Assembly: GCF_031180965.1 (NCBI RefSeq)
Contig: NZ_JAPSLH010000001.1
Span: 1-64,000, forward strand
Length of the DNA stretch: 64,000 nt
DNA from: Chelativorans sp.
GTDB taxonomy: Bacteria; Pseudomonadota; Alphaproteobacteria; Rhizobiales; Rhizobiaceae
Direction: 5' to 3'
Under the pieces are notes generated by a model that was not told the origin of the DNA, made no database searches, and saw nothing but the letters and a program-made list of their open reading frames with translations. Positions 17,489 to 26,389 of this stretch are shown here, one piece after another. Positions within the stretch are counted from its first letter, which is position 1; each line of letters begins with the position of its first letter. Made by a program: the position numbers and the translations under genes.

Positions 17489-19090
17489 CTATTCGCGCGG
17501 GAGCATCGCCTCCAGCGTCTCGATCCGGTCAGCCTCATGGGTCGGCTTGTCCCATCGTAATCGGGAAATACGGGGGAACCGCATGGCGATGCCCGATTTA
17601 TGCCGGGTAGATCGCTGGAGCCCCTCGAAGGCAACTTCCAGCACGAGCCCGTGATTACGGTCCGCACGCACAGCCCGCACCGGCCCAAAGCGCTCGACCG
17701 TATTGTCGCGCACATACTTGTCGATCTGCTTCAACTCTTCGTCAGTGAAGCCGAAATAGGCTTTTCCCACCGGCAGCAGCACCGGCTCGTTCTCCGGCCC
17801 GGCCCAGACCCCGAATGTGTAGTCGGAATAAAAGCTCGATCGCTTGCCGTGCCCGCGCTGGGCATACATGAGCACGGCATCGACCGTGAAGGGATCGCGC
17901 TTCCATTTGAACCAGGGGCCTTTGGGGCGTCCCGGCAGATAGGGCGAATCCTTCCGCTTCAGCATCACCCCCTCGATGATCGGATGCGGCGGATTGCAGC
18001 GCTTCTCGTCGAGTTCCTTCCATGTCTCGAAAGGGATGGTCGGTGAAAGGTCGAAGCGGTCGGCGGGGAGCGTCGTCAGGAACTCCCGCAGGAGTTGGCG
18101 TCGCTCGGCATAAGGCAGCGGCCGCGTGTCGCGCCCCTCCAGCGCAAGAACATCGTAGCAGCGCATGAAGACCGGATAGTCCCTGAGCATTGTCTGGGAG
18201 ACGGTCTTCCGGTTCAACCGCTGCTGAAGGTCGGAAAACGTGCCGGTCTTATCGCGCGGGTCGCCCACCAGGAGTTCGCCGTCGAGCGCAGCGTCGAAAT
18301 GCATGGCATCCGCCAGGTCCGGGAACGCGCCCGAGATGTCGTCGCCGGTGCGGGAATAGAGCTTGCGGACGCCGCCCTCGGCGACCGCCTGGACGCGGAT
18401 GCCGTCCCATTTCCATTCGGCTGCATAGTCGCTGGGCTCAAGGGAAGCAAAATCCCCCTCGGCGATCGCATGCGCCAGCATGACAGGCCGGAAGGGCGCC
18501 CTCGCTGCGTTTTCCGGCTTCGGGCCGCGCTTCTCCAGCCAGGCGAAAAGCTCCGCATAGGGCGGCCAGATCCCGTGCCAGAGTTCCTCGATCTCCTGCA
18601 CGTCCACCTGCCCGAACTCGGCCAGCGCCTGCTTTGTCAGTCGGGCGGAGACCCCCACGCGCAGGCCGCCAGTCGCAAGCTTTATCGCCGCGAAGCGCCC
18701 CGAAGGGGTGAGCTGATCCAGAAGCCGCGCCATCACGGCGGGGGCATCGGACCGGCTTGCCTGCCCCAGGCGCTCCACGACTTCGGAGAGGGCAGGTGTC
18801 CTGGCGCCGTCGTTTTCGCCCGCCGGCCAGATTAGGGAGACCGTCTCGGCGAGGTCGCCCACATAATCGTAGGAATAGCCGAAGAGCACGGGATCGACCC
18901 GCTCCATGACGAGCGCTCGCAGCATGGCCGGTTTGACTGCCGGAAACCCGATGCCGCCGGTCAGCGCCGCAAGGCCGTAACCGCGGTCCGGATCGGGAAC
19001 GGTGGCAAAATAGTCTGTGAGCAGCCGAAGCTTGCCGTTGCGGGACGGGGTCAGCACCAGCCGGTCGAGGAGTTCGGCAAAACGCTCCAC
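17489..19090 (-). CDS. ATP-dependent DNA ligase of the ligase-associated repair cassette
   Basis: A 533-residue ATP-dependent ligase. After an N-terminal helical domain (to about 200), the nucleotidyltransferase domain has the adenylation lysine in EWKWDG (about residue 227), LDGELLVGD, EGVMLKRKDSPY and the motif-V-like FKWKRDP; an OB domain ends the protein. It belongs to the 'cisplatin-resistant' ligase family that travels with an exonuclease, an Lhr-core helicase and PdeM, distinct from LigD. The start is a GTG at 19090 (VERFAELLDRL), overlapping the exonuclease stop by one base (TAGTG). The frame continues open upstream but that stretch is the exonuclease gene in another frame. Confidence 0.93.
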   Translation of the reverse strand: MERFAELLDRLVLTPSRNGKLRLLTDYFATVPDPDRGYGLAALTGGIGFPAVKPAMLRALVMERVDPVLFGYSYDYVGDLAETVSLIWPAGENDGARTPALSEVVERLGQASRSDAPAVMARLLDQLTPSGRFAAIKLATGGLRVGVSARLTKQALAEFGQVDVQEIEELWHGIWPPYAELFAWLEKRGPKPENAARAPFRPVMLAHAIAEGDFASLEPSDYAAEWKWDGIRVQAVAEGGVRKLYSRTGDDISGAFPDLADAMHFDAALDGELLVGDPRDKTGTFSDLQQRLNRKTVSQTMLRDYPVFMRCYDVLALEGRDTRPLPYAERRQLLREFLTTLPADRFDLSPTIPFETWKELDEKRCNPPHPIIEGVMLKRKDSPYLPGRPKGPWFKWKRDPFTVDAVLMYAQRGHGKRSSFYSDYTFGVWAGPENEPVLLPVGKAYFGFTDEELKQIDKYVRDNTVERFGPVRAVRADRNHGLVLEVAFEGLQRSTRHKSGIAMRFPRISRLRWDKPTHEADRIETLEAMLPRE

Positions 19091-20103
19091 TACTCGGCCT
19101 CGTCCTCGTAGCCGGCCAGATGCAGCGGCTTTGCCGCAATCCCGTTGATCTCGCACCAGCGCACCAACGCTTCCTCGCGGCCATGCGTGACCCACACTTC
19201 TCCCGCGCCCGTCTCGCGGATCGTTTGGGTAAGCTCGCCCCAGTCCGCGTGGTCCGAGATGATGAGCGGCAGTTCCACTCCGCGCTGGCGCACGCGCTGG
19301 CGGATGCGCATCCAGCCCGACGCGAAGCAGGCGAGGGGATCTGCGAAGCGGCGCGACCAACGGTCGTCTATGGCCGCGGGCGGGGCCACCACGATGGAGC
19401 CTGCAGGCGGCGCAGCCCCTCGGTCCTCCACCGTGGCAGGCTGGATGAAGCCGAGCGGCACGCCCGCGCTTTCGTAATAGTCGCAGAGCTTCTGCAGAGC
19501 GCCGTGGATGTAGACGACGTCGTTGTAGCCCGCCTGTCGCAGCAGCGCGATCACGCGCTGCGCCTTGCCCAGCGTGTAGGCGCCGACAATATGCGTGCGC
19601 TCCGGGAACTGCCGCACCGATTTCAGCAACTGGCCGATCTCATGCGAAGCATCGGGATGGGTAAAGACCGGCAGCGCAAAGGTCGCCTCGGTGATGAAGA
19701 CATCGCAGGGAATCGGTTCCAACGGGGCGCAAGTGGGATCGCGGCTGCGTTTATAATCTCCCGAGGCTACTATGCGTGTGCCGTCCGCCTCCACGCAGAT
19801 CTGGGCCGACCCCAGCACATGGCCGGCGGGCTTGAAGGTCACCCGCACGCCGTTGAGTTCGACCGTTTCGCCGAAATTCGCCGCCTGCGTGGCGCGGGCG
19901 AAGTCCGGCCCATAGCGCAGGCCCATGATGTCGAGCGTTTCGCGCGTGGCGAGTACCGCACCGTGTCCGGCGCGCGCATGGTCGGAATGGCCATGCGTAA
20001 TCAACGCACGCTCCACCGGGCGCACGGGATCGATGAAGAAGTCGCCCTGCGGGCAATAAAGTCCCTCGGGCCGGGAGCGGAGAAGATCACGCGGCAGCAT
20101 CAC
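19090..20103 (-). CDS. Ligase-associated MBL-fold DNA exonuclease
   Basis: A 337-residue metallo-beta-lactamase/beta-CASP nuclease related to SNM1/Artemis. The metal motif THGHSDHARAGH lies at about residues 35-46. ASGDYKRSRDP supplies the metal Asp, and the beta-CASP part includes TFALPVFTHPDASHE. The C-terminal LIISDHADWGEL and VWVTHGREE complete the site. Family members degrade DNA from ends. It is the first gene of the leftward arm and is coupled to the ligase. Its start lies 91 bases from the divergent methyltransferase, so the two arms share a promoter region. Confidence 0.93.
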   Translation of the reverse strand: MMLPRDLLRSRPEGLYCPQGDFFIDPVRPVERALITHGHSDHARAGHGAVLATRETLDIMGLRYGPDFARATQAANFGETVELNGVRVTFKPAGHVLGSAQICVEADGTRIVASGDYKRSRDPTCAPLEPIPCDVFITEATFALPVFTHPDASHEIGQLLKSVRQFPERTHIVGAYTLGKAQRVIALLRQAGYNDVVYIHGALQKLCDYYESAGVPLGFIQPATVEDRGAAPPAGSIVVAPPAAIDDRWSRRFADPLACFASGWMRIRQRVRQRGVELPLIISDHADWGELTQTIRETGAGEVWVTHGREEALVRWCEINGIAAKPLHLAGYEDEAE

Positions 20104-20194
20104 CGCTCAAAATAGGCCTTTTTCGCCGGAGCGGAAGCCGCTTGCAAAACGGTCGCTTCTCGACCATAAGCCGCGCTCGCTCCCGGACAGTTTG

Positions 20195-21166
20195 ATGAAG
20201 CCGCTCTCCTTCTCCTCGGGCAATCTTCTGGCCGACCGCCGCGCTGACTATGCGGAGATGCTGCTTTCGGCCGGCGACCACAAGGCGGCTGCCGAGCTGA
20301 TGGGTGAGGCGCTGGCGCTGGCGCCCGATTGGGCGGCAGGTCATTTCCGGCACGGTGAGATGCTGGCGGAAGCGGGCGAAACCGCAGCAGCGGTCGAAGC
20401 ATGGCGCATCGTGTTGCGGCTCGACCCCGCAGATCGGCTCGGCGCGGCCTTGAAGCTCGAATTCCATGGTGCCGCCGCCGGGCTCAATGCGGCGCCCAGC
20501 GCCTTCGTCGAAACGCTTTTCGACCAATACGCGGACCATTTCGATGAAGCGCTGGTGGAAAAGCTCGCCTACCGGGTGCCGGAACTACTGCTTGGCGCAC
20601 TGCAGAAGCTCGGGCGCGAGGAATTCGCCCATGCGGTTGACCTCGGTTGCGGCACGGGCCTGATGGGCGAGCGGCTGAGAGCGGGCGCGAGCTTCCTGGA
20701 AGGCATCGACATTTCCGGCGAGATGCTCAAGAGAGCCGAAGCCAAACGCATTTACGACCGTCTTTCGCGCAGGGATCTGCTGACGCTTGATTCCCTCCAA
20801 GAGGGAGTCGATCTCGTCGTGGCGGCTGATGTTTTCATGTATATGGGGGCGCTGGAGCGCATCTTTGCTGTCGTTGCGGCAGCGCTGGCGCCGGGCGGTG
20901 TCTTCGCCTTCTCTGTCGAACAGCATGATGGGCCGGGAGACATGGTACTGCGCCCGTCGCGCCGCTATGCGCATTCCCCCTTCCATCTGCGGTCGCTGCT
21001 GGAGGCGGCCGGTTTCAACATCGCCTCCTTCGAATCCGCGGTGATCCGTATGGACCGCGGCGAGCCGGTGGAAGGGCTCATTGTGGTCGCGGTGCGCAAG
21101 GAAGCGGCTGCCGACGATGTTGCGATGCTCGAAGAAGCAGCAGCCGAACGGACCGAGCTGCAATAG
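20195..21166 (+). CDS. TPR-containing SAM-dependent methyltransferase
   Basis: A 323-residue class I methyltransferase. Residues 10-75 look like two TPR-like helical repeats (ELMGEALALAPDWAAGHFRHG, then AAVEAWRIVLRLDP). The catalytic domain has the SAM loop VDLGCGTGLMG near residue 149 and IDISGEMLKRAE. The substrate is not evident; the closest general type is the 'predicted TPR-repeat methyltransferase'. The ATG at 20195 follows a TTG in frame at 20192. It stands at the head of the rightward repair-cassette arm, 118 bases before the helicase. Confidence 0.85.
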   Translation: MKPLSFSSGNLLADRRADYAEMLLSAGDHKAAAELMGEALALAPDWAAGHFRHGEMLAEAGETAAAVEAWRIVLRLDPADRLGAALKLEFHGAAAGLNAAPSAFVETLFDQYADHFDEALVEKLAYRVPELLLGALQKLGREEFAHAVDLGCGTGLMGERLRAGASFLEGIDISGEMLKRAEAKRIYDRLSRRDLLTLDSLQEGVDLVVAADVFMYMGALERIFAVVAAALAPGGVFAFSVEQHDGPGDMVLRPSRRYAHSPFHLRSLLEAAGFNIASFESAVIRMDRGEPVEGLIVVAVRKEAAADDVAMLEEAAAERTELQ

Positions 21167-21284
21167 AAGCAACAGTATAGAGCCGGCACCTTTTGGGCCT
21201 TCTCGCCTCCCTTTCAATCTCTGGGAAACGAGAACGTGACATCCCGCTTGGCGGCGCCCTCGTTCTGCATTAGTTCTAGCCACC

Positions 21285-23807
21285 TTGGAACAGACGGACC
21301 TCATTGCCGGCGGCCGCGCCGCCTCTCTCCCTGCGCCTTTCCGCGAGTGGTTCGCGGCGCGCGGATGGTCGCCGCGACCGCATCAGCTCGAGCTTCTAAG
21401 CCGCACGCGCGAGGGCCGCTCGGTGCTGCTCATCGCGCCGACCGGCGCCGGCAAGACGCTCGCCGGCTTTCTGCCCTCCCTGGTCGATCTTGCCGAGCGG
21501 CCGAAGCGGAGACCTGGGCAGGCTCATGGTGGCATTCATACGCTCTACATCTCGCCGCTCAAGGCGCTTGCGGTGGACATCCAGCGCAACCTGACGAAGC
21601 CGGTGGAGGAGATCGGGCTCGACATTCGTATCGAGACCCGCACCGGAGATACCCCCGCCCACAAGCGCCAGCGGCAGAAATATGCGCCGCCGGACATCCT
21701 CCTCACCACGCCGGAGCAGCTGGCGCTGCTGATCGCTACGGCGGAGGCGGAAAGGTTCTTTGCCGGCTTACGGTACATCGTGCTTGATGAGCTGCATTCG
21801 CTCGTCACGTCGAAGCGCGGGCATCTCCTGTCGCTCGGCTTGGCGCGGGTGCGGCGGCTCACCCGCGGCGCGATCAGCATCGGCCTCTCAGCCACGGTAG
21901 CCGAGCCGGACGATCTGCGCCGCTGGCTCGTGGACCAGAGCCCGCCGGGCTTCATGGCCGATATCGTCGTGGTGGGCGGCGGCGCCAAGCCGGAGATCAC
22001 GATTCTGGAGACGGAAGAGCGGGTTCCCTGGTCGGGCCATTCGGCTCGCTATGCGGTCCCGGCGATCTATGAGGCCATCAAGCAGCACAAGACCACGCTC
22101 CTCTTCGTCAACACGCGCAGCCAGGCGGAATTCCTCTTTCGCGAGCTCTGGCACATCAACGAGGACAATCTGCCGATCGCGCTCCATCATGGTTCGCTCG
22201 ATGTAGCGCAGCGGCGCAAGGTGGAAAAAGCGATGGAGACGAACAGTCTTCGCGCCATCGTCGCCACCTCCACGCTCGACCTCGGGATCGACTGGGGCGA
22301 TGTGGATCTCGTCGTCCATGTGGGGGCGCCCAAAGGGGCTAGCCGCCTCGCCCAGCGCATCGGCCGCTCCAATCACCGCATGGATGAGCCAAGCCGCGCC
22401 ATTCTTGTGCCGGCTAACAGGTTTGAGGTGATGGAGTGCCGAGCAGCGCTCGAAGCGAACTACCTTGGCGCGCAGGACACGCCGCCTTTGGCCAAGGGCT
22501 CCCTCGATGTTCTGGCCCAGCATGTGCTTGGCCGTGCCTGCGCCGGCCCGTTCGACGAGGAGGAGTTTTTCGCCGAGGTGCGCAGCGCCGCTCCCTATGC
22601 AGGGCTTGGTCGCGCCACCTTCTCCCGTGTCGTCGAGTTCGTGGCGACCGGCGGCTATGCCCTGAAAACCTACGAGCGTTATGCGAAAATCCGCCGCATG
22701 AAGGATGGCCGCTGGCGCGTTTCGAATTTCAATGTGGCGCAGCAATACCGGCTGAATGTCGGCACCATCGTTGAAGCCCCCATGCTGAATGTGCGGCTCA
22801 CGCGTCGCCAGGGCGCGGGCGGCAACGTGCGCGGCGGGTTGCTGCTCGGCCAGGTGGAGGAGTATTTTCTAGAAACGCTCGCGCATGGCGACACCTTCGC
22901 CTTCTCCGGCCGGATCTTGCGCTTCGAGGGCATCCGCGAGAACGAGGCCTTTGTCACCAACGCCGCCGGGCAGGACGCAATGGTGCCCTCCTATGCCGGC
23001 GGAAAATTCCCGCTTTCCACCTATCTCGCCGGCGAGGTGCGGGCGATGCTGGCAGACCCGTCGCGCTGGAAGGCGCTTCCGGACCAGGTTTCCGATTGGT
23101 TGCGCATCCAGCAGGAAAAGTCAGTGCTGCCGCGCAAGGAGGATCTCCTGGTCGAGACGTTTCCGCGCGGCAACCGCTTCTACATGGTTGCCTATCCCTT
23201 CGAGGGCAGGCTCGCGCATCAGACGCTCGGGATGCTCTTGACGCGACGGCTCGACCGTTTCGGGGCGCGTCCGCTTGGTTTTGTGGCGACGGATTATTCC
23301 CTGGGCATCTGGGCGCTTGAGGACATGGGGCGGATGATCCGGCGCGGTCAGCTTTCCCTCGGCCGGCTGTTCGACGAGGACATGCTGGGGGAGGATCTCG
23401 AAAGCTGGCTCGCTGACAGTTGGCTGCTGAAGCGCACTTTCCGCAATTGCGCGGTCATCTCGGGGCTGGTGGAGAGGAACCATCCCGGAAAGGAGAAGAC
23501 CGGGCGGCAGGTCACCGTCTCCGCCGACCTTATCTACGACGTGTTGCGCACCCACGAACCGGACCACATCCTTCTGCAGGCAACCTGGAATGACGCTGCA
23601 ACGGGGCTCCTCGATATCGGGCGCTTGGGCGAGATGCTGTCGCGCATCCGCGGCCGAATCATGCATAAGGACCTGGAGAGGATCTCGCCGCTCGCCGTGC
23701 CGGTGATGCTGGAGATCGGCAGGGAGCAGGTCCCCGGCAGCGCGAACGAATCGCTCCTGGGCGAAGCCGCGGAAAGCTTGATCGAGGAGGCCATGGGCCG
23801 CGCATGA
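21285..23807 (+). CDS. Ligase-associated DEXH box helicase (Lhr-core)
   Basis: An 840-residue superfamily 2 helicase matching the Lhr-core type. Walker A is APTGAGKT (about residue 51), motif II is DELH (about 167), and motifs V-VI are STLDLGIDWGDVDLV and AQRIGRSNHR (about 328-365). A winged-helix and an Lhr-specific C-terminal domain follow. Characterised Lhr-core proteins are ATP-dependent 3'-5' helicases. The start is TTG at 21285 (MEQTDLIAGG); no upstream ATG fits. Its stop overlaps pdeM by four bases. Confidence 0.94.
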   Translation: MEQTDLIAGGRAASLPAPFREWFAARGWSPRPHQLELLSRTREGRSVLLIAPTGAGKTLAGFLPSLVDLAERPKRRPGQAHGGIHTLYISPLKALAVDIQRNLTKPVEEIGLDIRIETRTGDTPAHKRQRQKYAPPDILLTTPEQLALLIATAEAERFFAGLRYIVLDELHSLVTSKRGHLLSLGLARVRRLTRGAISIGLSATVAEPDDLRRWLVDQSPPGFMADIVVVGGGAKPEITILETEERVPWSGHSARYAVPAIYEAIKQHKTTLLFVNTRSQAEFLFRELWHINEDNLPIALHHGSLDVAQRRKVEKAMETNSLRAIVATSTLDLGIDWGDVDLVVHVGAPKGASRLAQRIGRSNHRMDEPSRAILVPANRFEVMECRAALEANYLGAQDTPPLAKGSLDVLAQHVLGRACAGPFDEEEFFAEVRSAAPYAGLGRATFSRVVEFVATGGYALKTYERYAKIRRMKDGRWRVSNFNVAQQYRLNVGTIVEAPMLNVRLTRRQGAGGNVRGGLLLGQVEEYFLETLAHGDTFAFSGRILRFEGIRENEAFVTNAAGQDAMVPSYAGGKFPLSTYLAGEVRAMLADPSRWKALPDQVSDWLRIQQEKSVLPRKEDLLVETFPRGNRFYMVAYPFEGRLAHQTLGMLLTRRLDRFGARPLGFVATDYSLGIWALEDMGRMIRRGQLSLGRLFDEDMLGEDLESWLADSWLLKRTFRNCAVISGLVERNHPGKEKTGRQVTVSADLIYDVLRTHEPDHILLQATWNDAATGLLDIGRLGEMLSRIRGRIMHKDLERISPLAVPVMLEIGREQVPGSANESLLGEAAESLIEEAMGRA

Positions 23808-24505
23808 ATGTTCTGGAGAGGGTTGTTTGGGACGCCATCGAGATCACGGTCGCCGGCGAGCGCGCGATCTGTGATCCCTCGGGCGCGCTCTTCCTGCCTG
23901 CGGACGGCGTGCTCGTCGTGTCCGATCTGCACCTGGAAACAGGTTCTTCTTACGCCCGTCGCGGCAGCTTCCTGCCGCCTTACGATACCATGGCCACCTT
24001 GCGCCGTCTCCAGACGGTGATCGCGCGGCTTCAGCCTTCGGCGGTCATCAGTCTGGGCGACAGTTTCCATGATGCGGGCGGATCCGGCCGGATGCCGGAA
24101 ATCTTCCGCGATCATCTCCTGGCGCTGATGGGCGGGCGCGACTGGTTCTGGGTCGCCGGCAATCACGACCCGGTGCCGCCCGAGGGGCTGCCGGGCCGCT
24201 CGGTGAGCGAGCTGGCGCTTGGCAGTCTTGTCTTCAGGCACGAGCCGTTGCGCGGCGCGGAGGGGGAGATCGCCGGTCACCTCCACCCCGGCGCGCGCAT
24301 AGTGCAGCGTGGCCGCTCCGTGCGCCGCGCCTGCTTCGCCTGCGACGGCGCTCGCATGGTAATGCCCGCTTTCGGCAGCCTCACCGGCACGCTCAACGTG
24401 CTCGACCGCGCTTTCGCCGGGCTCTTCAGCCCCGATTCTCTGATGGCTTACATGCTGGGCCAGGACAGGGTCTATCCGATCTCCGGCGGGCAGCTCCGCG
24501 CCTGA
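23804..24505 (+). CDS. pdeM: Ligase-associated metallophosphoesterase PdeM
   Basis: A 233-residue calcineurin-like phosphoesterase. The metal motifs are in order: VVSDLHLETG (about residue 40), SLGDSFHD (about 84), VAGNHDP (about 119) and AGHLHPG (about 158). The P. putida homologue from this cassette is a manganese-dependent DNA nuclease. The ATG overlaps the helicase stop (ATGA), so translation is coupled. It completes the repair cassette and converges on the TIGR02186 gene. Confidence 0.93.
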   Translation: MNVLERVVWDAIEITVAGERAICDPSGALFLPADGVLVVSDLHLETGSSYARRGSFLPPYDTMATLRRLQTVIARLQPSAVISLGDSFHDAGGSGRMPEIFRDHLLALMGGRDWFWVAGNHDPVPPEGLPGRSVSELALGSLVFRHEPLRGAEGEIAGHLHPGARIVQRGRSVRRACFACDGARMVMPAFGSLTGTLNVLDRAFAGLFSPDSLMAYMLGQDRVYPISGGQLRA

Positions 24506-24511
24506 CCGAGG

Positions 24512-25300
24512 TCAATCGCGCCGGAAGATTATCCGGCCCAGCCAGCCGGTAAGCATCGCAAGCAGCACCGCAAAGAGGCCATAAAGAAGGCTCTGCTGGT
24601 GCGCGAATTGGAAGATGGTCTGCTCCAAGCCCGCCTTGCGGATGACGAGCGGTGCGGACGTCTCGCGCAGGAAGGTGCCGTTGCGGAACAGGAAGGCGCG
24701 CGCCTTGTGCGTGCCCACGGGAACGTGCGGCGCCAGATAGAGCGTGGCGCGGAACAGCGATCGTGAGAGGAACTGCACCCCGCCCACATTTTCCACATAG
24801 AGATCGGCCGACTGCTTGAGCTGGCGAAGCGCGGCCGTGAACTCCTCGATGGTGCGGGGATTGCCATCGGCGTCGAGCGGCCGCAGGTGGATGTTCTCGA
24901 TTCTCAGCGCCAGCCGATCATAGCTGGCCGGGTCTGTTATGTCCTGCGGCTGCCGTGTCAGCGCGACGGAATAGGAGGCCGGCACATCGCGGAACACTAC
25001 CGATTCCGTATTGATCCACATGCCGAGAACGCGTGTCTTCTTGCGCACCACTTCCGTCCGCGGTGGGCCTTCGAGCACCACGACGATGTCGTAGCGGCCC
25101 TGCCGACTCACCAGAGGGTCGGCATTGTCGAGCGCGCCGAAGATCGTCAGATTCGTACCGGCAAAGTCGGATGTGATGGCGACGCTGTCTGTCGAAAGGC
25201 CGATCTCGATCGCCTCCGGCTGGACCTCTTCCTGGGCCACGGCTCGCCCGGTGAGCGCGAGCAGAAGGACAAGTGGAATGAGGCGCGGGAAGGCTCGCAT
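24512..25300 (-). CDS. TIGR02186 family membrane-anchored periplasmic protein
   Basis: A 262-residue protein. A signal peptide (MRAFPRLIPLVLLLALTGRAVA) is followed by a beta-rich periplasmic domain (about 30-220; for example IEIGLSTDSVAITSDFAGTNLTIFG) and a C-terminal membrane segment near 237-256 ending in RRD. TIGR02186 proteins are typically encoded next to a TauE/SafE exporter, as here. Their role is unknown; the exporter link suggests an accessory part. The ATG at 25300 shares one base with the exporter stop (TGATG). Confidence 0.88.
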   Translation of the reverse strand: MRAFPRLIPLVLLLALTGRAVAQEEVQPEAIEIGLSTDSVAITSDFAGTNLTIFGALDNADPLVSRQGRYDIVVVLEGPPRTEVVRKKTRVLGMWINTESVVFRDVPASYSVALTRQPQDITDPASYDRLALRIENIHLRPLDADGNPRTIEEFTAALRQLKQSADLYVENVGGVQFLSRSLFRATLYLAPHVPVGTHKARAFLFRNGTFLRETSAPLVIRKAGLEQTIFQFAHQQSLLYGLFAVLLAMLTGWLGRIIFRRD

Positions 25301-26244
25301 CACAGATTCCCCGCAAGCGAGTAGACGCTGGCCGGCCGCACGAAGAGGTCGAAGGCGAGCCTGAGCGCCACGGCAAGGACAAGCAGCGCCAGCAGCGCGC
25401 GCAATTGCTCCCCGCGCAGCTTCTGGCCGACGCGCGTGCCGTATTGGGCGCCCGCCACACCGCCCACCATGAGCAGGAAGGCGAGTACGACGTCCACCGT
25501 CTGGTTGGCCGCCGAGTGGACCACCGTCGTGAAAGCGGCGACGAAGATGATCTGGAACAGCGAGGTACCCACCACGACATTCGTAGGGACCTTGAGCAGA
25601 TAGATGAGGGCCGGCACCATGATGAAACCGCCGCCCACACCCATGATGGAGGCGAGGAAGCCGATCATCGCGCCGATCCCCAGCACCGGAATGATGCTGA
25701 CGAACAGTTTTGAGGTACGAAAGCGCATCTTGAGCGGCAGGCGGTGGATCCAGTTGTGCTGGCCGGGGCGGCGGAGCGATCCCGTTTGACCGCCGCGCGC
25801 CCGCTGGAGGGCTCGCACGCTCTCGACCAGCATCAGTCCACCCACCGATCCGAGAAACACGACGTAAAGCAGCGAGACGATGAGATCGAGCTGCCCGAGG
25901 CTGCGCAGATAGGCGAAGACATAGATGCCTATGGTGGAGCCGGCGATGCCGCCCAACAGCAGCACGAAGCCCAGCTTCACGTCGAGCGTGCCGCGCTTGA
26001 AATGGGCGAGCGCGCCCGAAAACGAGGAGGCGATCACCTGGTTGGCGCCGGTCGCCACGGCGATCGCCGGCGGCACGTTGTAAAAGATGAGCAGCGGCGT
26101 GATCAGGAAACCGCCGCCGACCCCGAACATGCCGGAGAGGAAGCCGACCGCAGCCCCCATGGTGAGCAGGACCACCATGTTGACGGACATTTCCGCGATC
26201 GGGAGATAAATGCCCACCCGCGACACCAAAAAAGAGCTGTGCAC
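25300..26244 (-). CDS. TauE/SafE (TSUP) family sulfite/organosulfonate exporter
   Basis: A 314-residue inner-membrane exporter. Two repeats carry the family signature: GFLSGMFGVGGGFLITPLL near residue 35 and GFLASIMGVGGGFIMVPAL near residue 205. About eight membrane segments are visible, with a basic cytosolic loop in the middle (RARGGQTGSLRRPGQ). Homologues often begin at VGIYLPIAEMSVN, so a GTG nine codons in may be the true start. It forms a coupled pair with the TIGR02186 gene. Confidence 0.9.
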   Translation of the reverse strand: MHSSFLVSRVGIYLPIAEMSVNMVVLLTMGAAVGFLSGMFGVGGGFLITPLLIFYNVPPAIAVATGANQVIASSFSGALAHFKRGTLDVKLGFVLLLGGIAGSTIGIYVFAYLRSLGQLDLIVSLLYVVFLGSVGGLMLVESVRALQRARGGQTGSLRRPGQHNWIHRLPLKMRFRTSKLFVSIIPVLGIGAMIGFLASIMGVGGGFIMVPALIYLLKVPTNVVVGTSLFQIIFVAAFTTVVHSAANQTVDVVLAFLLMVGGVAGAQYGTRVGQKLRGEQLRALLALLVLAVALRLAFDLFVRPASVYSLAGNL

Positions 26245-26389
26245 CGCAGCCCGGCGGGGCCGCCGCGCGCGAGAAGTCGACTAGCCCGTTCTTGCGCCCA
26301 CAATGGGGCGAAGTCAAACACGTGGAGGCGGAAAACTTTGAAAAGGCGCGGGAATTCGCCTCCGGGAGTGCCGGGAAACCGCCAAGTGG

